From positions 1 to 5,605 of the forward strand of contig JABIYQ010000407.1 of assembly GCA_018702715.1 (NCBI GenBank): a DNA stretch of 5,605 bases, read 5' to 3'. Made by a program: the position numbers and the translations under genes. Every line of letters starts with the position of its first letter. Position 1 is the stretch's first letter. Shown piece after piece: positions 1-5,323 of the stretch. Below the pieces are notes generated by a model. It worked only from the letters and a program-made list of their open reading frames with translations. It ran no database searches and was not told the DNA's origin. Source of the DNA: Desulfobacula sp. Its GTDB lineage: Bacteria > Desulfobacterota > Desulfobacteria > Desulfobacterales > Desulfobacteraceae.

Positions 1-22
1 AATAAACATTCGGAGGAATATT

Positions 23-421
23 ATGGCTGAGAAATTATTTCTTGAAGTCGTTACGCCGCAAAAAGCAATTGTCAGTGAAGAAGTTGAAATTGTGGTTGCT
101 CCGGGTTCAGAAGGTGAGTTTGGTGTACTTAAAGGGCATACCACATTCCTTACATCTTTGAAGATTGGAACGCTTCGGTATAAAGATACCAGTGGAAAGG
201 AAAGATATCTTTTCATAAACGGTGGATTTGCAGAAGTTTTGCCGGACAAGGTGACCATTTTGGCTGAGTCTGCTGAGCGAAGACGGGATATTGATGTTGA
301 AAGAGCAACAAAGGCTAAAGAAAGGGCTGAAAAACGCCTTGCTGAAAAGCGTGAGAATACTGATCTGACGAGGGCTGAAGTCGCTTTGAAAAGAGCTATG
401 CACAGGCTTAATATTAAATAG
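23..421 (+). CDS. atpC: ATP synthase F1 subunit epsilon
   Basis: Epsilon subunit of the F1 part of the F1Fo ATP synthase. It sits on the central stalk with gamma, couples rotation to catalysis, and in many bacteria restrains ATP hydrolysis. The 132 residues are close to the usual 130-140. The N-terminal beta-sandwich (about residues 1-85) carries the family signatures: the opening L-E-V-V-T-P, the stretch GEFGVLKGHTTFLTSL (31-46), and INGGFAEV (65-72). Residues ~88-132 are a highly charged, Lys/Glu/Arg-rich helical hairpin, as expected for the regulatory C-terminal domain. A clear Shine-Dalgarno GGAGGA lies 5 nt before the ATG. atpC normally ends the atp operon after atpD, which would lie just outside the window. 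A strong terminator follows about 65 nt downstream, agreeing with it being the last gene. Identification is secure. Confidence 0.97.
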   Translation: MAEKLFLEVVTPQKAIVSEEVEIVVAPGSEGEFGVLKGHTTFLTSLKIGTLRYKDTSGKERYLFINGGFAEVLPDKVTILAESAERRRDIDVERATKAKERAEKRLAEKRENTDLTRAEVALKRAMHRLNIK

Positions 422-485
422 ATACTTAGGAAAAGTTTAGTTTGAGTTTAACAAAATTACAATAGAAGAATCAAAGTGGTAAATA

Positions 486-526
486 AAAATGGGGGTGCTT
501 TAGTCGGTATGAAGCGTCCCCATTTT
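486..526 (+). terminator. Rho-independent terminator of the atp operon
   Basis: A 15-bp stem (486-500 with 512-526) is complementary throughout, allowing two G-T wobbles, with an 11-nt loop (501-511). Its core is AAAATGGGG against CCCCATTTT, continued inward by GCTT/AAGC. The 3' arm ends in TTTT followed by GTATT, giving a T-rich tail. The 5' arm is preceded by an A-rich run, so the element could also work on the other strand. It lies 65 nt after the atpC stop. Confidence 0.88.
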
Positions 527-566
527 GTATTGACGATCCAATATTCTTTAGGAAACAGGATGTACT

Positions 567-662
567 ATGGATCAAAAAGCAAATTACTTGAACAAAATTC
601 TTTGCAATTTTCGTTCAATTTATTATGTTTTCGATCCAAAAGGGGATGAAAATGGGGTATAA
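567..662 (+). CDS. Possible 31-aa upstream (leader) ORF overlapping the glmU-like start
   Basis: An ATG at 567 opens a 31-codon frame ending in TAA at 660-662. It is preceded by AGGA (557-560) at 6 nt, a good Shine-Dalgarno spacing. The product begins MDQKANYLNKILCNF and ends in DPKGDENGV; I do not recognise it. It is mildly basic with no signal peptide or membrane segment. Its last 11 nt overlap the likely start of the GlmU-like gene in another frame, an arrangement typical of translational coupling. A 12-bp hairpin (588-618) lies inside it. It could be a leader peptide, a real small protein, or a chance frame. Only conservation in relatives would decide. Confidence 0.33.
   Translation: MDQKANYLNKILCNFRSIYYVFDPKGDENGV
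588..618 (+). repeat. Inverted repeat / hairpin upstream of the glmU-like gene
   Basis: TTGAACAAAATT (588-599) pairs with AATTTT (606-611) plus GTTCAA (613-618). This gives 12 bp with a single bulged C at 612 and a 6-nt loop CTTTGC. It ends 22 nt before the AGGGG Shine-Dalgarno of the GlmU-like gene and lies inside the possible leader ORF. It is AT-rich and is followed by TTTATTATGTTTT, so it might act as a weak terminator or attenuator, an mRNA structure, or a protein-binding site. No function can be assigned from sequence alone. Confidence 0.5.
641..645 (+). promoter_or_regulatory. Shine-Dalgarno that decides the glmU-like start
   Basis: AGGGG lies 6 nt before the ATG at 652. It directly abuts the ATG at 646 (no spacer) and lies downstream of the ATG at 625, so 652 is the best-supported start. 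Starting there also gives the LAAGKGTRM motif the same residue positions as in E. coli GlmU. Confidence 0.7.
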
Positions 663-1401
663 TGATGTTGGTGTTGTTATTCTTGCGGCAGGTAAGGGAA
701 CCCGGATGAAGTCAGATATTGCCAAAGTGCTTCACAAGGTTGGTGGACAATGTATGGTTGTCCATGTAATTGAATGTGCAAGAAAAATTTCCCGGGACAA
801 TGTGCATGTTGTTATAGGGCATCAGGCCAAAAAAGTGAAAAGAGAGATTAATAAGTTTTTTAAAGTAGAGTTTGCTATTCAAGAGCAGCTTTTAGGGACG
901 GGTGATGCTGTTAAGGCTGCCATCCCGGGCTTGAAATCTAATATTAAAGATGTTGTGGTATTATGTGGAGACGTCCCCTTGATCAAGGAGAGTACATTAA
1001 AAAATATGGTGGAAAAGCATAAGAAACAACAGGCCAAATTATCCGTTCTTGCAATTGATTTAGAGAATCCCACAGGTTATGGACGTATTGTTCAAGATGG
1101 ACTAAACCATATGGTCTGCATTAAAGAAGAGGCAGATGCCAATGAAAATGAAAAAGAAATCAAAAAAGTAAATACCGGGATCTATTGTTTTGATAGGAAA
1201 TTTCTCATATCTGCTGTGGATGAAATAAGACCAGACAACAGCCAGGCAGAATATTATTTAACGGATACTGTTGAAATAGCAAAGAAAAGACAAGAGAAAA
1301 TAGTGGTTATCACTATGGATGATCCCGGGCAAGTCATTGGCGTGAATACCCTTGAAGAGCTTGAAAAAGCTGAATATCTGATCAAGCAGCGTGGCAAATG
1401 A
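652..1401 (+). CDS. GlmU-type UDP-GlcNAc pyrophosphorylase, uridylyltransferase domain only
   Basis: Nucleotidyltransferase of the GlmU N-terminal family, expected to make UDP-N-acetylglucosamine (or a related UDP-sugar) from UTP and the sugar-1-phosphate for peptidoglycan and LPS. From the start at 652 it has 249 residues. The signature VVILAAGKGTRM (8-19) is followed by Lys25 in AKVLH (E. coli has PKVLH). QLLGTGDA is at 79-86, GDVPL at 106-110 with the metal-binding Asp107, PTGYGRI at 140-146, NTGIY at 174-178, EYYLTD at 200-205, and GVN at 230-232 with the second metal ligand Asn232. All key residues of the uridylyltransferase site are present. The left-handed beta-helix acetyltransferase half of full GlmU (about 450 residues in total) is absent, and the next gene begins 61 nt later, so this is a natural single-domain protein and not a frameshift. 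Longer starts at 625 or 646 are possible but fit the Shine-Dalgarno poorly. The exact sugar substrate is inferred. Confidence 0.88.
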   Translation: MGYNDVGVVILAAGKGTRMKSDIAKVLHKVGGQCMVVHVIECARKISRDNVHVVIGHQAKKVKREINKFFKVEFAIQEQLLGTGDAVKAAIPGLKSNIKDVVVLCGDVPLIKESTLKNMVEKHKKQQAKLSVLAIDLENPTGYGRIVQDGLNHMVCIKEEADANENEKEIKKVNTGIYCFDRKFLISAVDEIRPDNSQAEYYLTDTVEIAKKRQEKIVVITMDDPGQVIGVNTLEELEKAEYLIKQRGK

Positions 1402-1407
1402 ATTGCC

Positions 1408-1437
1408 TTGACTTTATGAAATATTTTGAATTATACT
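1408..1437 (+). promoter_or_regulatory. Sigma70 promoter for the zapB-like/zapA unit
   Basis: TTGACT (1408-1413, 5 of 6 consensus) and TATACT (1432-1437, 5 of 6) are separated by 18 nt. Transcription would start near 1444, about 19 nt before the ATG at 1463. It lies just after the GlmU-like stop codon, so the division genes, and perhaps 6S RNA downstream, can be expressed independently of the upstream gene. Confidence 0.68.
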
Positions 1438-1462
1438 GAACACTAATTAGCTTTGTGAGATT

Positions 1463-1735
1463 ATGGAAATGGATAACGAACGCATTAAAAATAAGTTTGA
1501 TGATATTGGTGATAAAATTGATTTTATGATTGAATTTTGCCAGGAACTACAACAAGAAAATAAGAAATTGGTGTTAAAAATCAGGAATCTTGAATCAGAC
1601 CTTGATACGAAAAGTGAAGCTGAAAAGCAATTTTCAGGGCAAGATGCATTGATTCAATCTAAAATTGACGGACTTTTGAAAAAATTAAATTATTTTTCAA
1701 ACAGTTCACCGGGCGAGCATTTATCAAACTTATGA
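1463..1735 (+). CDS. Small coiled-coil protein, ZapB/TIGR02449-like, next to zapA
   Basis: A 90-residue, highly charged protein predicted to be cytoplasmic. Residues ~14-55 form an obvious heptad-type coiled coil rich in Glu, Lys, Leu and Ile (for example FCQELQQENKKLVLKIRNLE). A short linker with SGQ (58-60) is followed by a second helix IQSKIDGLLKKL (64-75) and a polar tail. The C-terminal 'K-I-D-G-L-L-K-K-L' pattern resembles the end of the small coiled-coil proteins encoded just upstream of zapA in many proteobacteria (TIGR02449; often called ZapB-like). ZapB itself is a Z-ring accessory protein, so a role at the division ring with ZapA is a reasonable inference from context. ATGs at 1463 and 1469 are both possible; the Shine-Dalgarno (GTGAGA, 1455-1460) is weak. 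Its stop overlaps an out-of-frame ATG (ATGA at 1732), and zapA begins 28 nt later. Confidence 0.72.
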   Translation: MEMDNERIKNKFDDIGDKIDFMIEFCQELQQENKKLVLKIRNLESDLDTKSEAEKQFSGQDALIQSKIDGLLKKLNYFSNSSPGEHLSNL

Positions 1736-1750
1736 CCGAAATTATGTCGG

Positions 1751-1757
1751 AAAAGGG
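1751..1757 (+). promoter_or_regulatory. Shine-Dalgarno supporting the TTG start of zapA
   Basis: The purine run AAAAGGG (preceded by GG) ends 6 nt before TTG at 1764. The zapA frame has no ATG or GTG start between the upstream gene and the conserved region, so this site is what supports TTG as initiator. Confidence 0.6.
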
Positions 1758-1763
1758 CTTTCA

Positions 1764-2057
1764 TTGGATGAAATTGTTGTAATTGATCTTTTTGGAGAAG
1801 AGTTTAGATTTCAACCTGATAGTCAGGTTGAAAATTCGGAACAAATTGTACAATATTTAAAAAATTACATAAAAGATGCAGAAGGATCGTTTCAAAACAA
1901 AACCTTAGGGAAGAATAAAATTGCAATACTGCTGTTGGCAGCCATGAATCTGTCAAAAGATTTTCATGAACTTAAGGTGCAACAATCTGAGCTCGAAAAA
2001 GAGATGGATAAAAAAATTTCATTTTTGATTAAAAAAATTGATAAAGGAATTGAATGA
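1764..2057 (+). CDS. zapA: Cell division protein ZapA
   Basis: ZapA binds FtsZ in the cytoplasm and cross-links its protofilaments, helping form and stabilise the Z-ring. The 97 residues match the family in layout. An N-terminal beta strand, EIVVIDLFGEEFRF (3-16), corresponds to the 'V-x-I-x-[IL]-F-G' opening of ZapA. It is followed by a helix with NKIAILLLAAMNLSKDFHEL (51-70), the counterpart of the conserved 'A-A-L-N-[IL]-x-x-E' helix, and then a Lys/Glu-rich coiled-coil tail (71-97) for dimerisation. It initiates at TTG with an AAAAGGG Shine-Dalgarno at 6 nt. An ATG-started start would need a frameshift (see findings). The 6S RNA gene lies immediately downstream, the same zapA-ssrS order seen in many proteobacteria, including E. 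coli. Confidence 0.88.
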   Translation: MDEIVVIDLFGEEFRFQPDSQVENSEQIVQYLKNYIKDAEGSFQNKTLGKNKIAILLLAAMNLSKDFHELKVQQSELEKEMDKKISFLIKKIDKGIE

Positions 2058-2082
2058 CCAAAGAGGCATCCATTGTTATAAA
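2054..2082 (+). promoter_or_regulatory. Candidate promoter of 6S RNA
   Basis: ATGACC (2054-2059, 4 of 6 for -35) and TATAAA (2077-2082, 5 of 6 for -10) are separated by exactly 17 nt. Initiation 6-7 nt after the -10 would fall at about 2088, the first bases of the ACCCC arm of the 6S terminal stem. The -35 overlaps the zapA stop codon. Confidence 0.55.
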
Positions 2083-2085
2083 TTT

Positions 2086-2275
2086 TTACCCCTGCAATGT
2101 GCGTGATTGTGTGACAGTCTTTGTCCTAACGCATAGTAAAAAGGGAGTCCACACTTTTACTGGTGTGCTAAGTTCCGGAAGGTCACGGAAAAGCCTAAAG
2201 GTATAATTGGACAACCCACCTTTTGAACCTTTGGTTCAAAGCCTTAACAAGCAACACGGCAGTTTGTGGGGGTAA
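2086..2275 (+). ncRNA. ssrS: 6S RNA
   Basis: 6S RNA imitates an open promoter and sequesters sigma70 RNA polymerase when cells stop growing; it is released by synthesis of short pRNAs. The strongest evidence is the 3' half. CACC, TTTTGAACC, TTT, GGTTCAAAG and then CCTTAACA-GC-CGGCA matches in order the E. coli 6S segment running CACCUUGAACC...GGUUCAAGG...UUACAGCCUGCGGC. The ~190-nt length is close to the E. coli 184. The ends pair: UUACCCCUGCAA (2086-2097) with UUGUGGGGGUAA (2264-2275), 12 bp with two G-U pairs. An apical arm is formed by GTCC (2147-2150) with GGAC (2209-2212), capped by the hairpin TTCCG (2173-2177)/CGGAA (2186-2190) and followed by AAGCCTAAAG, as E. coli has AAGCCUUAAA. The unpaired stretch ~2130-2146 would be the 5' side of the central bubble. 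It lies directly after zapA, the classic ssrS position. The usual next gene, ygfA, is replaced by rny. Exact ends are estimated from the terminal stem. Confidence 0.9.
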
Positions 2276-2338
2276 TTGTAACAATTAATAAGTCTTTTAA
2301 TCCTAATCCTTCCCAACATTTTTACCCCGTTTCATATT

Positions 2339-2366
2339 TTTACAATCGCTTTTTCATAATTATATA
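2339..2366 (+). promoter_or_regulatory. Candidate promoter upstream of rny
   Basis: TTTACA (2339-2344, 5 of 6) and TATATA (2361-2366, 4 of 6) are separated by 16 nt in a very AT-rich stretch. A start near 2373 would leave a leader of ~70 nt before rny. A TATAAA at 2371-2376 is a better -10 but has no matching -35. The region 2276-2444 otherwise holds only the palindrome and the rny Shine-Dalgarno. Confidence 0.38.
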
Positions 2367-2399
2367 CCTTTATAAAAGAAGGAATAAAATTAGATAATT

Positions 2400-2411
2400 A
2401 CAACATGTTGT
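2400..2411. promoter_or_regulatory. Perfect 12-bp palindrome, possible operator upstream of rny
   Basis: ACAACATGTTGT reads identically on both strands. It lies 33 nt before the rny ATG and about 30 nt downstream of the candidate promoter, a position suited to a repressor dimer. The regulator is unknown; a chance palindrome in AT-rich DNA is possible. Confidence 0.35.
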
Positions 2412-2444
2412 GTTGAGGTAAATATAATTTAGGAGAATTTTTTA

Positions 2445-4010
2445 ATGGAATATACGGTTGTACTCTCATCTATTGCAGTAGTTTTGTTGGTGTTGGGAGT
2501 CATTGCCTTCTTTGTCTTTAGAAAAAAAACAATTCAGGAAAGTCTGAATATTGAAGAAGAGCAAAAACATATAATTGAAGAAGCTAAACGAAAAGCCGGT
2601 AACCTTTTAAAAGAAGCCAGATTGGAAGCTAAGTCCAGGCTTTTAGAAATGAAGAGTGATTTTGATTCTGAGACTGAAGAAACCCGTTCTGAATTAAAAA
2701 AAGAAGAACGAAGACTTTCCAAAAAGACTGAGAAACTTGATAAACAGGAAGATCAATTATCAAAACGGGAATTAAATTTCCAAAAAAATGAGATTGAACT
2801 TCAGAGAAAACTTGATTCAGCGACTAGTATGGAGCAAAAATACAAAGTCGTGTTGGATCAGACTAAAAAAGAACTTGAAAAAGTATCAGGGCTCACACTT
2901 GAGGAGGCAAAGGATCTTTTGCTTAAGGCCATGGAAGAAGAAGCCAAGCATGAAGGAGCCAAGCTGATAAAAAAAATTACAAGTGAAGCAAGAGAGAATG
3001 CAGATAAAGAAGCAAAAAAGATCATTTCAACTGCCATTCAAAGGTATGCCGGTGATTATGTAGCAGAGCGAACAGTTTCAGTTGTTCATCTTCCGGGAGA
3101 TGAAATGAAAGGCAGGATTATCGGTCGTGAAGGAAGAAATATAAGGGCACTTGAGGCTGCTACAGGTATTGATCTTATAATTGATGATACGCCTGAAGCT
3201 GTAATATTATCAGGATTTAATCCTGTTAGAAGAGAAGTTGCCAGGATCGCTCTTGAAAAATTGATAGCTGATGGAAGAATCCATCCAGCACGTATTGAAG
3301 ATGTTGTTGAACGGGCAACGCAAGAAGTGGATCTTGTGATTAAGGAAGCCGGCGAACAGGCAGCCTTTGATTTGGGCGTCCATGGTATTGATTCTGAATT
3401 AATAAAAGTGATTGGTAAACTTAAGTTTAGAACAAGTTATGCTCAGAATGTATTGCAGCATTCTGTTGAAGTTGCATTTTTGTCGGGAGCTATTGCGGCT
3501 GAGCTGGGGCTGGATGTTAAATTGTCCAAACGTATGGGATTGTTACATGATATTGGAAAAGCTGTTGACCATGAAGTTGATGGTGCCCATGCCATCATCG
3601 GTGCTAAGCTTGCCAAAAAATATGGCGAAAATGATGGAGTGGTCAATGCCATTGCAGCCCATCATGAAGATCAGATGCCGCAATCAGTATATGATTACAT
3701 TGTCCAGGCAGCTGATGCTTTGTCTGGTGCACGACCAGGGGCAAGAAAAGAGAGCCTGGAAAATTATGTAAAAAGATTAGAAGATTTGGAAAATATTGCA
3801 AATTCTTTTGATGGGGTTGTTAATACTTATGCAATCCAGGCAGGCCGTGAAATAAGAGTCATTACCGAGAGTGAAAAGATTTCAGATGAAAGCGCAATGC
3901 TTCTTTCCAGAGATATTGCCCGTCAGATAGAAGAGAATCTAACATTTCCGGGTCAGGTAAAGGTTGTTGTGATTAGAGAAACAAGGGCAGTAGAATATAC
4001 TAAGAAATAA
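2445..4010 (+). CDS. rny: Ribonuclease Y
   Basis: Membrane-anchored endoribonuclease that starts mRNA decay by cleaving single-stranded RNA. Its 521 residues match the usual ~520. Domains in order: an N-terminal transmembrane helix (about 4-26, VVLSSIAVVLLVLGVIAFFVF) followed by RKK, fixing the rest in the cytoplasm; a long charged coiled coil (~30-195, many E-E-A-K-R-K type repeats); a KH RNA-binding domain (~208-275) with the GRIIGREGRNIR loop (223-234); and an HD metal-dependent hydrolase domain (~335-430). The HD pair is His368-Asp369 in GLLHDIGKA. Further likely ligands are His339 (LQHSVEVA), AHHED (405-409) and Asp424 (AADALSGARPGARKE). All active-site motifs are intact. A strong Shine-Dalgarno AGGAGA (2431-2436) sits 8 nt before the ATG. 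tyrS follows after 13 nt, so the two are probably one transcript. The 5' neighbour is 6S RNA, so two RNA-level regulators are adjacent. Identification is secure. Confidence 0.97.
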   Translation: MEYTVVLSSIAVVLLVLGVIAFFVFRKKTIQESLNIEEEQKHIIEEAKRKAGNLLKEARLEAKSRLLEMKSDFDSETEETRSELKKEERRLSKKTEKLDKQEDQLSKRELNFQKNEIELQRKLDSATSMEQKYKVVLDQTKKELEKVSGLTLEEAKDLLLKAMEEEAKHEGAKLIKKITSEARENADKEAKKIISTAIQRYAGDYVAERTVSVVHLPGDEMKGRIIGREGRNIRALEAATGIDLIIDDTPEAVILSGFNPVRREVARIALEKLIADGRIHPARIEDVVERATQEVDLVIKEAGEQAAFDLGVHGIDSELIKVIGKLKFRTSYAQNVLQHSVEVAFLSGAIAAELGLDVKLSKRMGLLHDIGKAVDHEVDGAHAIIGAKLAKKYGENDGVVNAIAAHHEDQMPQSVYDYIVQAADALSGARPGARKESLENYVKRLEDLENIANSFDGVVNTYAIQAGREIRVITESEKISDESAMLLSRDIARQIEENLTFPGQVKVVVIRETRAVEYTKK

Positions 4011-4023
4011 AGGGTAATAAAAT

Positions 4024-5310
4024 ATGAGCGTCTTATCGGTATTAAAAGAACGTGGATTTGTAGAAGACCTCACCCACACTCAAGAATTAGAAGATTATTT
4101 AGTTAATAACCAAGCAACTTGTTATATCGGATTTGACCCTACTGCATCAAGTCTTCATGTGGGAAGTCTTGTCTGTATAATGGCTTTGGCCCACATGCAA
4201 AGACATGGGCACAGACCCATAGCATTGGTTGGCGGTGGGACCGGTTTAATTGGAGATCCATCAGGGAAAACTGAACTTCGTAAAATTATTACCCAGGAAG
4301 AGATCGATGAAAATAAAACCGGCCTTCGGAATCAATTGTCCAGATTTCTTGATTTTTCCGAGGATAAAGCCTTGTTGCTGGATAATGCTTCATGGTTAAT
4401 AAAACTTGAATATATCCCATTTTTAAGAGATATTGGCAGACATTTCAGTGTCAACCGAATGGTAAAGGCGGAAAGCTATAAAGCTCGTATGGACTCTGAA
4501 GATGGGCTTACCTTTATTGAATTTAATTACATGCTGCTTCAGGCATTTGATTTTATGCAGCTTGCCAAGTCATATGATTGTTTTTTGCAGATGGGCGGAT
4601 CAGATCAATGGGGAAATATTGTTGCCGGAATTGATTTGACTCGCAGAACACTTGGGAAACAAGCCTTTGGGATTACCTTTCCTTTGATTACCACGGCAAG
4701 CGGTATAAAAATGGGGAAAACACATAAAGGGGCTGTATGGCTTGATGCCCAAAGATTTTCTCCTTATGAATATTACCAATTCTGGGTAAATGCTGACGAT
4801 GCAGATGTTGCAAGATTCCTTGCTTTGTTTACATTTTTGCCAATGGAAGAAATTGATCAGGTAAACCATCTTAAAGGGGTTGATCTGAATAAAGCCAAGG
4901 CAGTTTTAGCCTATGAAGCTACCAAGATTTGTCATGGAGAAGATGAGGCAATCAAAGCTTTTAAGGCATCAGTATCCATGTTTGGGAGCATTGATGTACC
5001 CACTGGCCTTCTAATTTCCAGCAGTATTTCAAGAGGGACTCATTTATCGGCTAATGAGAAGTCAGTTCCGTCTTCATCCTATAATAAAGATGATGTTGTA
5101 GACAAGATTTCCATAATTGATTTATTCATGGATGCAGGTTTGTGTAAATCAAAATCAGATGCCAGAAGACTTGTCCAGCAGGGTGGGGCTTATATTAATG
5201 GAAATAGGGTAGCTTCCTTTGATCAGATTATTGCCGCCGATGATATTAAAAAAAATGAAATTTTGTTAAGAGCCGGCAAAAAAAAGTATCATAAAATTAT
5301 TTTGAAGTAG
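4024..5310 (+). CDS. tyrS: Tyrosyl-tRNA synthetase
   Basis: Class I aminoacyl-tRNA synthetase that charges tRNA-Tyr with tyrosine in the cytoplasm. The 428 residues match the bacterial TyrRS length (E. coli 424). The Rossmann catalytic domain has YIGFDPT (34-40) and the HIGH-type motif SLHVGSL (43-49), then GGGTGLIGDPSGK (70-82), the tyrosine-pocket segment YMLLQAFDF (169-177) and GGSDQWGN (191-198). The KMSKS-type loop is KMGKT (229-233), the form usual in this subfamily (TyrS1, similar to E. coli KFGKT). After the anticodon-binding helices comes a Ser/Asp-rich linker (~330-360, including SSSISRGTH). A C-terminal S4 RNA-binding domain follows (~364-428), with CKSKSDARRLVQQGGAYING and the terminal LRAGKKKYHKI. 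AGGG (4011-4014) lies 9 nt before the ATG. It follows rny by 13 nt and probably shares its mRNA. I see no T-box or terminator in front of it. Its stop is only 13 nt from the rRNA promoter. Confidence 0.97.
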   Translation: MSVLSVLKERGFVEDLTHTQELEDYLVNNQATCYIGFDPTASSLHVGSLVCIMALAHMQRHGHRPIALVGGGTGLIGDPSGKTELRKIITQEEIDENKTGLRNQLSRFLDFSEDKALLLDNASWLIKLEYIPFLRDIGRHFSVNRMVKAESYKARMDSEDGLTFIEFNYMLLQAFDFMQLAKSYDCFLQMGGSDQWGNIVAGIDLTRRTLGKQAFGITFPLITTASGIKMGKTHKGAVWLDAQRFSPYEYYQFWVNADDADVARFLALFTFLPMEEIDQVNHLKGVDLNKAKAVLAYEATKICHGEDEAIKAFKASVSMFGSIDVPTGLLISSSISRGTHLSANEKSVPSSSYNKDDVVDKISIIDLFMDAGLCKSKSDARRLVQQGGAYINGNRVASFDQIIAADDIKKNEILLRAGKKKYHKIILK

Positions 5311-5323
5311 ATGTAAAAAATAA

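Noticed and set aside
530..568. Promoter for the GlmU-like gene: TTGACG at 530 with TACTAT at 563
   Set aside because: The spacer would be 27 nt, too long for sigma70, and no acceptable -10 lies 15-19 nt after TTGACG. The promoter of this gene remains unidentified.
625..651. Longer GlmU-like start at ATG 625
   Set aside because: No Shine-Dalgarno precedes 625, the extra residues MFSIQKG are not part of the family, and the AGGGG at 641-645 points to 652.
1393..1407. GGCAA/TTGCC hairpin around the stop codon of the GlmU-like gene, as a terminator
   Set aside because: Only 5 bp with a 5-nt loop and no T run; the following bases are the -35 of the next promoter.
2276..2290. ATTGT/ACAAT as a 6S terminator hairpin
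   Set aside because: The loop would be a single base and there is no T run, so it cannot fold as an intrinsic terminator.
3412..3771. 119-codon open frame inside rny, + strand
   Set aside because: It lies wholly within the KH/HD coding region of rny in another frame, has a composition rich in Met and Leu with no recognisable motif, and no Shine-Dalgarno context of its own.
4600..4869. 89-codon open frame on the - strand inside tyrS, and similar - strand frames at 107-403, 879-1073, 2534-2722 and 3443-3652
   Set aside because: All lie opposite secure genes, show no family motif, and look like by-products of coding composition.
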